Assembly (NCBI GenBank): GCA_050944455.1
Contig: JBMNRC010000014.1
Location: 1 to 64,000, forward strand
Length of the DNA stretch: 64,000 nucleotides
Reading direction: 5' to 3'
From: Anthropogastromicrobium sp050944455
GTDB lineage: Bacteria; Bacillota; Clostridia; Lachnospirales; Lachnospiraceae
Positions 28,287 to 37,233 of the stretch are shown here, piece by piece. The notes beneath the pieces are model-generated. The model was not told the origin of the DNA. It made no database searches and saw only the letters and a list, made by a program, of their open reading frames with translations. How positions within the stretch are numbered: the stretch's first letter is position 1; the number at the start of each line of letters is the position of its first letter. A program made the position numbers and the translations under genes.

Positions 28287-31121
28287 ATGGAACAGAACAG
28301 AAAGCATTTTATCAAGATACGCGGCGCGAAAGAGCACAACCTGAAAAACATCGACCTGGACATCCCCCGCGACGAGCTCGTCGTTCTCACCGGCCTGTCC
28401 GGGTCGGGAAAATCGACGCTTGCCTTCGACACGATCTTTGCCGAGGGACAGCGCCGGTACATGCAGTCGCTGTCCTCCTACGCGAGACAGTTTCTGGGCC
28501 AGATGGAAAAACCCGACGTGGACAGCATCGAGGGGCTTCCGCCGGCGATTTCCATTGACCAGAAGTCGACAAACCACAACCCGCGTTCCACCGTGGGAAC
28601 AGTGACCGAGATCTACGACTATCTGCGCCTTCTGTACGCGAGAGCCGGGATTCCCCACTGCCCGGTGTGCGGCCGCGAGATCCGCCGCCAGACAGTGGAC
28701 CAGATGGTTGACACCGTGATGGCCCTGCCGGAGCGGACGAAAATCATGGTGATGGCGCCTGTCGTCCGCGGCAAGAAGGGCCGCCATGAAAAAGTGCTGG
28801 ACCAGGCGCGGAAGAGCGGATATCTGCGCGTGCTGATCGACGGAAGCATGTACACTCTGGACGAGGAAATCAAACTGGATAAAAACCTGCGCCACAACAT
28901 CGAGGTGGTTGTGGACCGGCTGGTCGTCAAACCCGGCATCGAAAAGCGGCTTGCCGACTCCCTCGAGAATGTCATGCATCTGGCGGACGGCCTTGCGGAG
29001 GTGCAGATCGTCGACGGAAAGACGATGACTTTCTCCGAGAACTACGCCTGCCCTTACGACGGAACCTCCATCGAGGAGATTGAGCCGCGCAGTTTTTCCT
29101 TCAACAATCCGTTCGGCGCCTGCCCCGACTGCCTGGGACTTGGCTACCGGATGGAATTCGACGAGGACCTGATCATTCCCGATAAGTCGCTGTCCATCGC
29201 GGAAGGCGCGATCCAGGCGCCCGGCTGGGTGGCTTCCAAAGACGAGGAAAGTTTCTCCGGCGCACTGCTCAAAGCCCTGTCGGAATCGTACGGATTCAGC
29301 CTCACAGCGCCGTTCAGCAGCTACAGCAAAGAAGTCCACGACATGCTGCTGTACGGCTCCGACCGCACGGTGACCGTGCATTACCACGGCCAACACAGCG
29401 TCGGGGATTACGATATCCAGTTCGAGGGACTGTTCAACAACCTGAAAACCCGGTACCGCGAGGCTTCCGACACGGCGAAGGCGGAATACGAAACCTTCAT
29501 GAAGATCACGCCGTGCCCGACCTGCCATGGGCAGAGGCTCAAGAGGAGCTCTCTCGCGGTGACGATCGCCGGAAAAAATATCTATGAGGCGACGACGCTC
29601 TCCATCACGAAATTCTACGAATTCCTCCAGTCTGATCTGGGGATGACCGCCATGCAGCGGCAGATCGCGGATCAGATCGTGCGGGAGATCCGGTCGAGAG
29701 TGAAATTTCTGATCGACGTCGGCCTGGACTACCTGACGCTGGCGCGCAGCGCTGCAACCCTCTCAGGCGGCGAGGCCCAGCGCATCCGCCTGGCCACGCA
29801 GATCGGCTCGGGCCTGGTCGGCGTCGCCTACATCCTGGATGAACCGTCGATCGGCCTTCACCAGCGCGACAACGACAAACTTCTGGCCAGCCTCAAACAT
29901 CTGCGCGATCTCGGCAACACCGTGATCGTCGTCGAGCACGACGAGGACACCATGAGAGCAGCCGATTTTATTGTCGACATCGGACCCGGCGCCGGCGATC
30001 ACGGCGGGAAGGTCGTGGCTACCGGAACCGCCGAAGAGATCATGAAGGTTCCGGAATCGGTGACCGGAAAGTATCTTTCGGGAGAATTGAAGATCCCCGT
30101 TCCGGAGACGAGGCGCAAACCTGCGGGCTGGCTGAAAATCCGCGGGGCGCGCCAGAACAACCTGAAGAACATCGACGTGAGCATCCCGACGGGGGTATTC
30201 ACCTGCGTGACCGGAGTGTCCGGCTCCGGCAAGAGCAGTCTTATCAACATGATCCTCTACCGGGCGCTGGCCCGCCAGCTCAACCGCGCGCGCACCATTC
30301 CCGGGGACTATGACCGGATCGAGGGAACGGAGCTGCTGGACAAGATCATCATGATCGACCAGTCGCCGATCGGCCGCACGCCGCGGTCCAACCCGGCGAC
30401 CTACACCGGAATGTTCGACCTGATCCGCGACCTGTTCGCCTCCACCCCGGACGCGAAAATGCGGGGCTACACGAAAGGCCGTTTCAGCTTCAACGTCAAG
30501 GGCGGACGCTGCGAGGCCTGCAGCGGCGACGGAATCGTCAAAATCGAGATGAATTTCCTTCCTGATGTCTACGTGCCCTGCGAAGTCTGCCACGGAAAGC
30601 GGTACAACCGGGAAACGCTGGAAGTCCAGTACAAGGGCAAAAACATCTATGACGTGCTGGATATGACGGTGGAGGAGGCCCTTGAGTTTTTCGCGAACGT
30701 GCCGATGATCCGCCGGAAGGTTCAGACTCTCTACGACGTGGGCCTTTCCTACATCAAACTGGGGCAGCCGGCGACCACCCTGTCGGGCGGCGAAGCGCAG
30801 CGCGTCAAGCTGGCGACAGAGCTCTCCCGCAAGAGCACCGGCCGCACGATCTACGTGATGGATGAGCCGACCACCGGTCTTCACTTTGCCGACGTTCACA
30901 AACTGACGGAGATCCTGCAGCGCCTCACGGAGAGCGGCAACACCGTGGTCGTGATCGAGCACAACCTTGACGTGATCAAAACGGCGGATTACATTATCGA
31001 CCTCGGCCCCGAAGGCGGGGACGGCGGCGGCACGGTGATCGCGCAGGGAACGCCTGAGGAAGTGGCGCAGAATCCGCAGTCCTACACGGGACAGTATCTG
31101 AAGAAGTATCTGGAGCGATAA
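28287..31121 (+). CDS. uvrA: Excinuclease ABC subunit UvrA
   Basis: Predicted 944-residue DNA damage sensor with two ABC ATPase modules. The first has Walker A GLSGSGKST near 35 and zinc cysteines in CPVCGREI and later CPDC/CPTCHGQR segments. It also has the signature LSGGEAQRIRLATQIG. The second has GVSGSGKSS near 650, the zinc module CEACSGDG...CEVCHGKRY and the signature LSGGEAQRVKLATEL. Length and order are canonical. The UvrA dimer loads UvrB on damaged DNA. The next gene begins one base after the stop, with a GGAG inside the end of uvrA, so translation is coupled. Confidence 0.97.
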   Translation: MEQNRKHFIKIRGAKEHNLKNIDLDIPRDELVVLTGLSGSGKSTLAFDTIFAEGQRRYMQSLSSYARQFLGQMEKPDVDSIEGLPPAISIDQKSTNHNPRSTVGTVTEIYDYLRLLYARAGIPHCPVCGREIRRQTVDQMVDTVMALPERTKIMVMAPVVRGKKGRHEKVLDQARKSGYLRVLIDGSMYTLDEEIKLDKNLRHNIEVVVDRLVVKPGIEKRLADSLENVMHLADGLAEVQIVDGKTMTFSENYACPYDGTSIEEIEPRSFSFNNPFGACPDCLGLGYRMEFDEDLIIPDKSLSIAEGAIQAPGWVASKDEESFSGALLKALSESYGFSLTAPFSSYSKEVHDMLLYGSDRTVTVHYHGQHSVGDYDIQFEGLFNNLKTRYREASDTAKAEYETFMKITPCPTCHGQRLKRSSLAVTIAGKNIYEATTLSITKFYEFLQSDLGMTAMQRQIADQIVREIRSRVKFLIDVGLDYLTLARSAATLSGGEAQRIRLATQIGSGLVGVAYILDEPSIGLHQRDNDKLLASLKHLRDLGNTVIVVEHDEDTMRAADFIVDIGPGAGDHGGKVVATGTAEEIMKVPESVTGKYLSGELKIPVPETRRKPAGWLKIRGARQNNLKNIDVSIPTGVFTCVTGVSGSGKSSLINMILYRALARQLNRARTIPGDYDRIEGTELLDKIIMIDQSPIGRTPRSNPATYTGMFDLIRDLFASTPDAKMRGYTKGRFSFNVKGGRCEACSGDGIVKIEMNFLPDVYVPCEVCHGKRYNRETLEVQYKGKNIYDVLDMTVEEALEFFANVPMIRRKVQTLYDVGLSYIKLGQPATTLSGGEAQRVKLATELSRKSTGRTIYVMDEPTTGLHFADVHKLTEILQRLTESGNTVVVIEHNLDVIKTADYIIDLGPEGGDGGGTVIAQGTPEEVAQNPQSYTGQYLKKYLER

Positions 31122-32339
31122 ATGATGGAAGAAAAACTGGCAGCGGTAAGACTGAGGAAAGGCGAAGGCCGCACGATCAAGGCCGGAGGAGCCTGGATTT
31201 TTGACAACGAGATCGACACGGTCGACGGGAATCCGGCGGACGGGGATCTCGTTTCGGTTGCGGATTTTGACGGCTACCCGATGGGAACCGGATTCATCAA
31301 CAGCCGGTCGAAGATCCGCGTCAGGATGATGACGCGCAATCCGCAACAGGCGGTAGACCGCGCGTTTCTGGCGGAGCGCGTGAAAAACGCGATCGATTAC
31401 CGCAGGCACACGACCGACATGAGCTGCTGCCGCCTGATCTTCGGCGAAGCGGATTTCCTGCCGGGGCTCGTGATCGACAAGTTTTCCGACGTCCTGGTGG
31501 TGGAATCGCTGGCGCTGGGGATCGACCGACTCAAGCCCGCGATCATCGGCGAATGCAAAAAGCAGCTGGCGGAGCTGGGCATGCCCATACGCGGGGTATA
31601 CGAGCGCAGCGACGCTAAAGTGCGCCGCAAAGAAGGCATGGAACCCTCCGACGGGTTTGTCGGAGATGAATTTGACCCGATGGTCGAGATCACCGAGAAC
31701 GGCGTGAAGTACCGCGTGAACGTGGCGGAAGGGCAGAAAACCGGATATTTTCTTGACCAGAAGATGAACCGGCTGGCGATCAGGCCGATGGCCGCCGGCA
31801 GCCGGGTGCTGGACTGCTTCACCCACACCGGATCCTTCGCGCTCAACGCGGCGGCGGCGGGAGCCGTGGAAGTGCTCGGCGCCGACGCCTCCGATCTCGC
31901 GATCGCCCAAGCGGAGGAGAACGCGAAGCTCAACGGGTTTGAGGACCGCGTGAAATTCCAGTGCTGCGACATCTTCGACCTGCTCCCCTCGCTGGAGCAG
32001 AAAGGGGAGAAGTACGATCTCGTGATCCTGGACCCGCCGGCTTTCACCAAATCGCGCAATTCCGTCAGAAACGCGGTGAAAGGATACCGGGAGATCAATC
32101 TGCGCGGGATGAAGCTTGTGCGCGACGGCGGTTTTCTCGCCACCTGCTCTTGTTCTCACTTCATGGATCCGGAGCTCTTCGCGAAAACGATCGGACAGGC
32201 GGCGCACGACGTCCATGTGCGTCTGCGGCAGGTCTATTTCGGGACGCAGGCGCCGGATCACCCGATTCTGTGGACGGCAGGGGAGATGGAGTCGTATTAT
32301 TTAAAATTCTACATCTTCCAGGTCTGCGCGGAGAAATAG
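31122..32339 (+). CDS. RlmI-like class I rRNA methyltransferase
   Basis: Predicted 405-residue SAM-dependent methyltransferase of the RlmI/RlmK COG1092 family, which makes m5C in 23S rRNA. An N-terminal PUA domain (about 1-75) is followed by a linking region. The Rossmann domain has motif I VLDCFTHTGSFAL near 228, motif IV VILDPPAF near 305 and the TCSCSH motif with candidate catalytic cysteine near 345. ATGs at 31122 and 31125 are both possible. It is coupled to uvrA. Homology supports the family; the exact base modified is not determined by sequence. Confidence 0.88.
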   Translation: MMEEKLAAVRLRKGEGRTIKAGGAWIFDNEIDTVDGNPADGDLVSVADFDGYPMGTGFINSRSKIRVRMMTRNPQQAVDRAFLAERVKNAIDYRRHTTDMSCCRLIFGEADFLPGLVIDKFSDVLVVESLALGIDRLKPAIIGECKKQLAELGMPIRGVYERSDAKVRRKEGMEPSDGFVGDEFDPMVEITENGVKYRVNVAEGQKTGYFLDQKMNRLAIRPMAAGSRVLDCFTHTGSFALNAAAAGAVEVLGADASDLAIAQAEENAKLNGFEDRVKFQCCDIFDLLPSLEQKGEKYDLVILDPPAFTKSRNSVRNAVKGYREINLRGMKLVRDGGFLATCSCSHFMDPELFAKTIGQAAHDVHVRLRQVYFGTQAPDHPILWTAGEMESYYLKFYIFQVCAEK

Positions 32340-32422
32340 CAGGAAATAAGCCAGTATACGAAGGATTACCTTCGGTATTTAACCCAAAATTTATCCAATT
32401 CAAATGCGTTTGACGAATAATG

Positions 32423-32475
32423 GGGCTGCTGTCCCGGAACCTGAAAAATGGGAGCCGGGCGGCAGCCCTTCGTTT
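32423..32475 (+). terminator. Terminator of the uvrB-uvrA-methyltransferase unit
   Basis: GGGCTGC (32423-32429) pairs with GCAGCCC (32462-32468), with further CCCGG/CCGGG pairing inside, followed by TTCGTTTATC. A small CGAAGG/CCTTCG hairpin at 32359-32374 precedes it. Confidence 0.6.
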
Positions 32476-32506
32476 ATCCCGTGGCTTACGTTCGACAAAA
32501 CCCGGT

Positions 32507-32536
32507 TTGACAGGCCGGCGGGCGGTGAATTATGAT
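32507..32536 (+). promoter_or_regulatory. Promoter for the yesMN-type two-component genes
   Basis: TTGACA at 32507-32512, 18-base spacer, TATGAT at 32531-32536, 100 bases before the kinase start. Confidence 0.65.
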
Positions 32537-32636
32537 ATTCGCAGCAGAATCATAAAAGATGAATGGGCTTTGCCGCGGAGCGGGCAGAAGCAGAACGGCA
32601 GAAACCTGCCTGCGGTGAGGCCGGAAAGTCAGACAG

Positions 32637-34424
32637 ATGGACGGAAAAAGAAAATTCAGGCGGCTCCGGGACCGCAGCATCCTCGGGCAGTACACCGCAA
32701 TCGCGGTGATTGCCGCGGTACTGCTGATCAGTTCGTTTCTGGTCACCAATCATATCGCGGAACAATCCCTGCATTCCGACTACATGAGCATGAACGACAG
32801 CCTGTTCGAGCAGATGTCGGTCAACCTGCAGAATTCGGTGGACAACGTCACCGAAATCGCGCAGAGCATCAGCCAGAACGTGCTGATCGCGCATTACATC
32901 GAGGACGGCACGCTGTCTGGGAGATCGGATGTTCTCTCGGACGTCCGGGTCAACCTGCAAAGTTTCAGGTCCATCCAGGAAAAAATCGCCCAGATCGTCA
33001 TCTATGACGGCCAGGACCAGCCGATCGCGAACGTCGGCGGGATCTTTATGGACCAGGTGTTTGAAAGCTCGTCCTTCAAAACCCGGTATTACGCTCCGGT
33101 GGAGGTCGACGGAACCGGGTATTTTGCCCTGTCCTTCCCGATTCTGGACAACGAAGACAATTCGACGCAGATGACGCGCAAAGTCGGTTCCGGGAATCTG
33201 CTGGTGGAGATGGACCTGCTGTCGGCCGGCATTTCGGATTCCCTCCCGACATCGGACTCTTGGTTTGCCCTGCTGGGCACGGACGGCGCGGTCATCATCC
33301 AGGCGGGCGTCATTCCTGAAGATTTTTCCGGCTCGGTCGATACTATTGATCACGACTGGTTCAATGTCTATCAGTCTGTCATCTCCGGGCCGGGCTGGCG
33401 CGCGGTTCTCGCGGTGCCCAAACAGACGCAGTACGCTGGGCTGAATTCGCTCCAGCACATCAATCTTTTCAGCTACGCGGTGCTCAGCGGATGCCTGCTT
33501 CTGATCATCCTGCTGCTGTATTTTCAGGTTCTCCGGCCTATCCGCTCGGCGGCGGAGTTCATGTCCTACTACGCGACGCATCCGGAGAGCAAAAGCCGGA
33601 TGCAGCAGACGTCATCAAATGAGATCGGCATACTGACAGTCAATCTCAACCACATGCTGGATGAGATCGAGCGGCTGACTGCGGAAAACATCCATGCCAG
33701 GGAGCAGATCCTGCAGACGAGGTCGGAGCTTCTGGAACTGGACTACCGCAAGAAGCAGACGGAACTGCTGGCGTACCGCAACCAGATCAATCCGCATTTC
33801 CTGTACAATACTTTTGAGTGTATCCGCGGGATGGCTCTTTATTACAACGTCGGTGAGATCGCCAAGCTTACCGAAGCGCTGTCCAGATTTTTCCGGTACA
33901 GCGTCCAGGGGAAAGGCTACACCTGCATTTCGGAGATCATCGACCATATCCGGGATTACGCGGAAATCATCGGCTACCGCTTTATGAACCGATACCGGAT
34001 CGGGGTTTCGGTGGATCCGAATCTGTTAGAGTGCAATTTTCCGAAGATGATCCTTCAGCCGCTGGTGGAAAACGCCGTTTTCCACGGATGCGAACCGGCA
34101 GGCAGAGATGCTGAGATCTCGGTTTCCATTCAGGAGAAAGCCGGGCAGATCCACCTGGAAGTCAGGGATAACGGATGCGGAATGACGCAGGAACAGCTTG
34201 CGCTGCTGCGGGACAAACTGGATGAATACCGTCGGACCAACCTGCTGCCGAACACAAAACACGGCATCGGAATGCTGAATGTCTATCGGAGGCTTCTTCT
34301 GTTCTACGGGGATCAGGTGAAGTTTGACATCTCCAGCAAAGAAGGGGAAGGTACCGTGATCACTGTTGAGGTTCCCGCGGCCATGTCCATGGAGGAAAAG
34401 GATGAGGACAGTGTTTTTTGTTGA
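32637..34424 (+). CDS. YesM-type sensor histidine kinase
   Basis: Predicted 595-residue membrane kinase. One helix at about 22-42 and a second at about 280-300 flank an extracellular sensing domain of about 240 residues (Cache-like by layout). A HAMP-like linker leads to the His_kinase domain, with phospho-acceptor His387 in NQINPHFLYNTFECIRGM. The ATPase domain has LVENAVFHGCE, DNGCGM and GIGMLNVYRRL. YesM-type kinases with a YesN partner usually control carbohydrate transport and glycan-degrading genes. This one sits directly before its response regulator (overlap 23 bases) and a sugar transporter, which fits that role. Its ribosome site is weak. Confidence 0.92.
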   Translation: MDGKRKFRRLRDRSILGQYTAIAVIAAVLLISSFLVTNHIAEQSLHSDYMSMNDSLFEQMSVNLQNSVDNVTEIAQSISQNVLIAHYIEDGTLSGRSDVLSDVRVNLQSFRSIQEKIAQIVIYDGQDQPIANVGGIFMDQVFESSSFKTRYYAPVEVDGTGYFALSFPILDNEDNSTQMTRKVGSGNLLVEMDLLSAGISDSLPTSDSWFALLGTDGAVIIQAGVIPEDFSGSVDTIDHDWFNVYQSVISGPGWRAVLAVPKQTQYAGLNSLQHINLFSYAVLSGCLLLIILLLYFQVLRPIRSAAEFMSYYATHPESKSRMQQTSSNEIGILTVNLNHMLDEIERLTAENIHAREQILQTRSELLELDYRKKQTELLAYRNQINPHFLYNTFECIRGMALYYNVGEIAKLTEALSRFFRYSVQGKGYTCISEIIDHIRDYAEIIGYRFMNRYRIGVSVDPNLLECNFPKMILQPLVENAVFHGCEPAGRDAEISVSIQEKAGQIHLEVRDNGCGMTQEQLALLRDKLDEYRRTNLLPNTKHGIGMLNVYRRLLLFYGDQVKFDISSKEGEGTVITVEVPAAMSMEEKDEDSVFC

Positions 34425-35217
34425 CGACGAACCCTGGGCGCTGATCGGGCTGGAAAGGCTGATTGACTGGAAACAGTACGGCTTCGAGATCTGCGGAAGC
34501 GCGACGAACGGCGCCAAAGCGTGGGATGAAATCGTGGCGATGCGGCCCGATGTGATCTTTACGGATATCCGGATGCCCGGCCTTTCGGGGCTGGAACTGC
34601 TCAGGCGGATCCATGTTTCCGGCCTTTCATGCACGGTTGTGATGATCAGCGGGTACGCGGAATTTGAGTATGCCCGGGAAGCGGTGAGATACGGGGCGTT
34701 CGATTATCTGGTAAAACAGGTGCAGACCGCCGACCTGACCGACTGCCTCAAACGGATTAATAAAATGCTCGACCTCCGCGAGGGACTCGCCGGCAGTGAG
34801 GATAAAACCACGGACAGCTCCGGAGAAACAGCTCAGGAGACGGGGAAAGAAATCACTTTTTTCCATTCCGGCAGTTCCGCGTCGGTCAGGGCGCTGATCG
34901 CGGATATCAACCAGCATTACCGCAGTCCGATGACGGTGGGGGAGTACGCGCAGAAACTCGGAATCAGCCAGGGACATCTGAGCGAACTGATCAAAAAAGA
35001 AACCGGACACACCTATTCGGAGCTGCTGCAGAAAAGGCGGATCGAGAAAGCGAAGGAACTGCTGGCCAATACGGACCAGACGGTGTACAAGATCGCGGAG
35101 GAAACCGGTTTCTGCGATTACTACTATTTCGCGAAGTCGTTTCGGAAGGCGACGGGACAGACGCCGACGGAATTCCGGAAGAAAAACCATCCGGAATCAG
35201 GTGACGAAGTAAGCTGA
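34402..35217 (+). CDS. YesN-type response regulator with AraC DNA-binding domain
   Basis: Predicted 271-residue regulator. The receiver domain (about 1-118) has the acidic pair in VDDEPW and phospho-acceptor Asp55 in IFTDIRMP. The conserved Lys105 is followed by Gln where Pro is usual. After a polar linker, two AraC helix-turn-helices occupy about 170-262 (YAQKLGISQGHLSELIKKETG and IAEETGFCDYYYFAKSFRK). The ATG at 34402 follows a GGAGGAAAAGG site inside the kinase gene. It probably activates the binding-protein/permease/GH51 genes downstream (inference from order and the repeats before them). Confidence 0.93.
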   Translation: MRTVFFVDDEPWALIGLERLIDWKQYGFEICGSATNGAKAWDEIVAMRPDVIFTDIRMPGLSGLELLRRIHVSGLSCTVVMISGYAEFEYAREAVRYGAFDYLVKQVQTADLTDCLKRINKMLDLREGLAGSEDKTTDSSGETAQETGKEITFFHSGSSASVRALIADINQHYRSPMTVGEYAQKLGISQGHLSELIKKETGHTYSELLQKRRIEKAKELLANTDQTVYKIAEETGFCDYYYFAKSFRKATGQTPTEFRKKNHPESGDEVS

Positions 35218-35250
35218 GACAGAAGTTAAGTCACTGACACAGACCGGAGG

Positions 35251-35330
35251 ACAATTCAATCCGGCAAAAAACCATTGAACCGGGCCAGGAGACAATTCAT
35301 TCCAGCGGAGAAGCCATTGAGAAACCGTTG
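35251..35330. repeat. Two-copy direct repeat upstream of the sugar transporter
   Basis: ACAATTCA(A/T)TCC at 35251 and 35292, and CCATTGA at about 35272 and 35314, give two units at a 41-42 base period in the 35218-35550 spacer. They lie 200 bases before the promoter region and could be regulator sites or a remnant duplication. A TAAAAT -10 candidate is at 35493-35498 without a good -35. The spacer holds nothing else that I can support. Confidence 0.5.
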
Positions 35331-35550
35331 ACACGGAAAAGATAAGATGGCGCAAAGAAAACGGTAATCTGGCACAACAATCCGGCCGGACAGCGCGTGA
35401 ATTTCCCACGAAAATGCCATAAATCTGCCGGCAGAAAATAATTTACCATAAAAATTGAAAAATTATCCATCCTACTCCCTGAAGATGTTGGTTAAAATGA
35501 TGACAGCAATTCCGGAACGGGGGTTCCGGCACATCTGAAAGGAGAGGATT

Positions 35551-37203
35551 ATGAGAAAGAAAGTCGCATTGTCACTGGTCCTGGCCGGCACTATGGCTGC
35601 AGGGCTGTGTGCCGCGCCGGTCATGGCCTCGGATGAGACCGCGGCGTCTGACGGTGAGGTCACCGAAATCTACTGGTTTTCCGACGTATCCGGCTACGGG
35701 CCGGCTAACTGGGAGGACGGCGTAAATTCGGCCGCCTGGGATTATGCCGCTTCCGAGTTCGGCATCACATTCAACCTTGAGCAGCCGCCGACAGACGCGA
35801 CGACCAAACTGGGGCTGATGATTGCCACCGGGGATATCCCGGACCTGATTTCCGTCACGGACAGCACCAGCATCCAGAACCTGATCGAGGCCGGCGACGT
35901 CTGGGACCTCCAGGAATTCTTCGAGACCTACGATCCGGATTCCCCGATGATCAACGGCTCCTACCCGGAGGACGAAAAACAGGCGCTGATCAATATGTAC
36001 GGCGGCTGGTACAGCCTCTCCTCGCACATCGAGACGCCGGACAACCGCGAGATTTACCCGCCGGATGACGAGTGCTGGGTTGACGTCGTTGAAAAGGGCA
36101 GCAATTCCTGCATCATGTTCAACAAAGACATCATGGATGAACTGGGAATCACCGAGGAGGATGTCTCGACCGAGCAGGGATTTTATGACGCCTGCCAGAA
36201 GGTAAAGGATTCCGGCCTCACCAATGAAGCGGGCGATTCCGTACTGCCTCTGGTTCTGCAATGCAATTTATGGATTGGTGGATCTCTTGACTCGATCATC
36301 GCCTGGAACTTCGGCGCTTCCCCGGTCGACGCGGACGGCAATTATCAGCATTATGAACTCAGCGGCGGATACAAGAACGCGCTCAAGTTCGTCAACAACT
36401 GCATTCAGAACGGTTACCTGGACGTCAATATCCTGACCCTGGACGAGACGGCCCTGAAGACCTATCTGGAGAACGACCGCGTATTCTGCTGGATCGGCAA
36501 TCAGGCACAGATCGACAAGACGAATACATCGTGGGTCAGCTACGGCGCCATCACCCCGGAGAACGGGGCGCAGGGCGTGCTGCCGATCAACCAGTCCGCC
36601 GGTACCGGCTGGATTCAGACCCTTGTTTCCAAGGACTGCGCGGATCCTGAGGGCCTTGCTCAGTTCCTCGGCTGGATTCTCAGCGAGGACGGCCTGGAGA
36701 TGAACTATTACGGCATCGAGGGCGAAGACTACACGAAAGATGAAAATGGAATCATCACAAAAACCGATTCCTTCGTCGACAAGATGCTGTGGGCGTTCGC
36801 GAGCACCTCTTACGAGAGGCACACCGAGCCGGTTCCGGATCCCACATCCAACCGCGGCGTGGAGATTCAGCTGATGCCCGCTTTCGGAAAAGAGGAGACC
36901 ACCTACATCTATGATTCCTCGCTGATCAACTTCCCGGACAATGTCATCGAGGCGTCCAGCGATCTCGGAATCGCGGAAGGACAGGTTGAAAGCTATCTGG
37001 AATCCCAGAAGGCCAAGATCGTTACCGCGGCGTCAGATGAAGAGTTTGAAACCGAGTACAACAACATGATTTCGACGCTCGAGGATTACGGCATCGCGGA
37101 TATCGACGCGGCTTACAATGAGGTTTACCAGCAGAACTGCGAAAACACAGCCGGGCGGGATTCTTCTGCCCGTTTTTCCGTATCCGATGGCATGATCCGA
37201 TAA
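35551..37203 (+). CDS. Extracellular sugar-binding protein (LplA-like, family 1)
   Basis: Predicted 550-residue solute-binding protein for an ABC importer. The signal peptide covers residues 1-26 (MRKKVALSLV... ending APVMA) with an AxA-type cleavage site. Cys20 has Leu at -1, so a lipobox is not convincing, and the membrane anchor is uncertain. The mature part has the alternating-lobe pattern of large oligosaccharide-binding proteins (TGDIPDLISV near 90, YGGWYSLSSH near 155, FLGWILSEDG near 373). The last 18 or so residues are encoded by a terminator-like hairpin (37152-37177), so the C terminus may be an extension after loss of an earlier stop. GAAAGGAGAG precedes the ATG. Confidence 0.9.
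   Translation: MRKKVALSLVLAGTMAAGLCAAPVMASDETAASDGEVTEIYWFSDVSGYGPANWEDGVNSAAWDYAASEFGITFNLEQPPTDATTKLGLMIATGDIPDLISVTDSTSIQNLIEAGDVWDLQEFFETYDPDSPMINGSYPEDEKQALINMYGGWYSLSSHIETPDNREIYPPDDECWVDVVEKGSNSCIMFNKDIMDELGITEEDVSTEQGFYDACQKVKDSGLTNEAGDSVLPLVLQCNLWIGGSLDSIIAWNFGASPVDADGNYQHYELSGGYKNALKFVNNCIQNGYLDVNILTLDETALKTYLENDRVFCWIGNQAQIDKTNTSWVSYGAITPENGAQGVLPINQSAGTGWIQTLVSKDCADPEGLAQFLGWILSEDGLEMNYYGIEGEDYTKDENGIITKTDSFVDKMLWAFASTSYERHTEPVPDPTSNRGVEIQLMPAFGKEETTYIYDSSLINFPDNVIEASSDLGIAEGQVESYLESQKAKIVTAASDEEFETEYNNMISTLEDYGIADIDAAYNEVYQQNCENTAGRDSSARFSVSDGMIR
37152..37177 (+). terminator. Terminator-like hairpin inside the binding-protein gene end
   Basis: CGGGCGG (37152-37158) pairs with CTGCCCG (37166-37172) including one G.T, a 7-base loop, then T5 at 37173-37177. 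It lies 26 bases before the stop and could attenuate expression of the permeases relative to the binding protein. Confidence 0.65.
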
Positions 37204-37233
37204 CATTACCGCGAAAATTTTCAGAGGTCTGAC

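Noticed and set aside
29763..32261. Minus-strand open frame of over 800 codons opposite uvrA and the methyltransferase
   Set aside because: Shadow of two confident genes; no recognisable motif or ribosome site.
35570..35630. Lipoprotein signal for the sugar-binding protein
   Set aside because: The cysteine at residue 20 is preceded by Leu, which does not fit a lipobox; an AxA signal peptidase I site is a better match.
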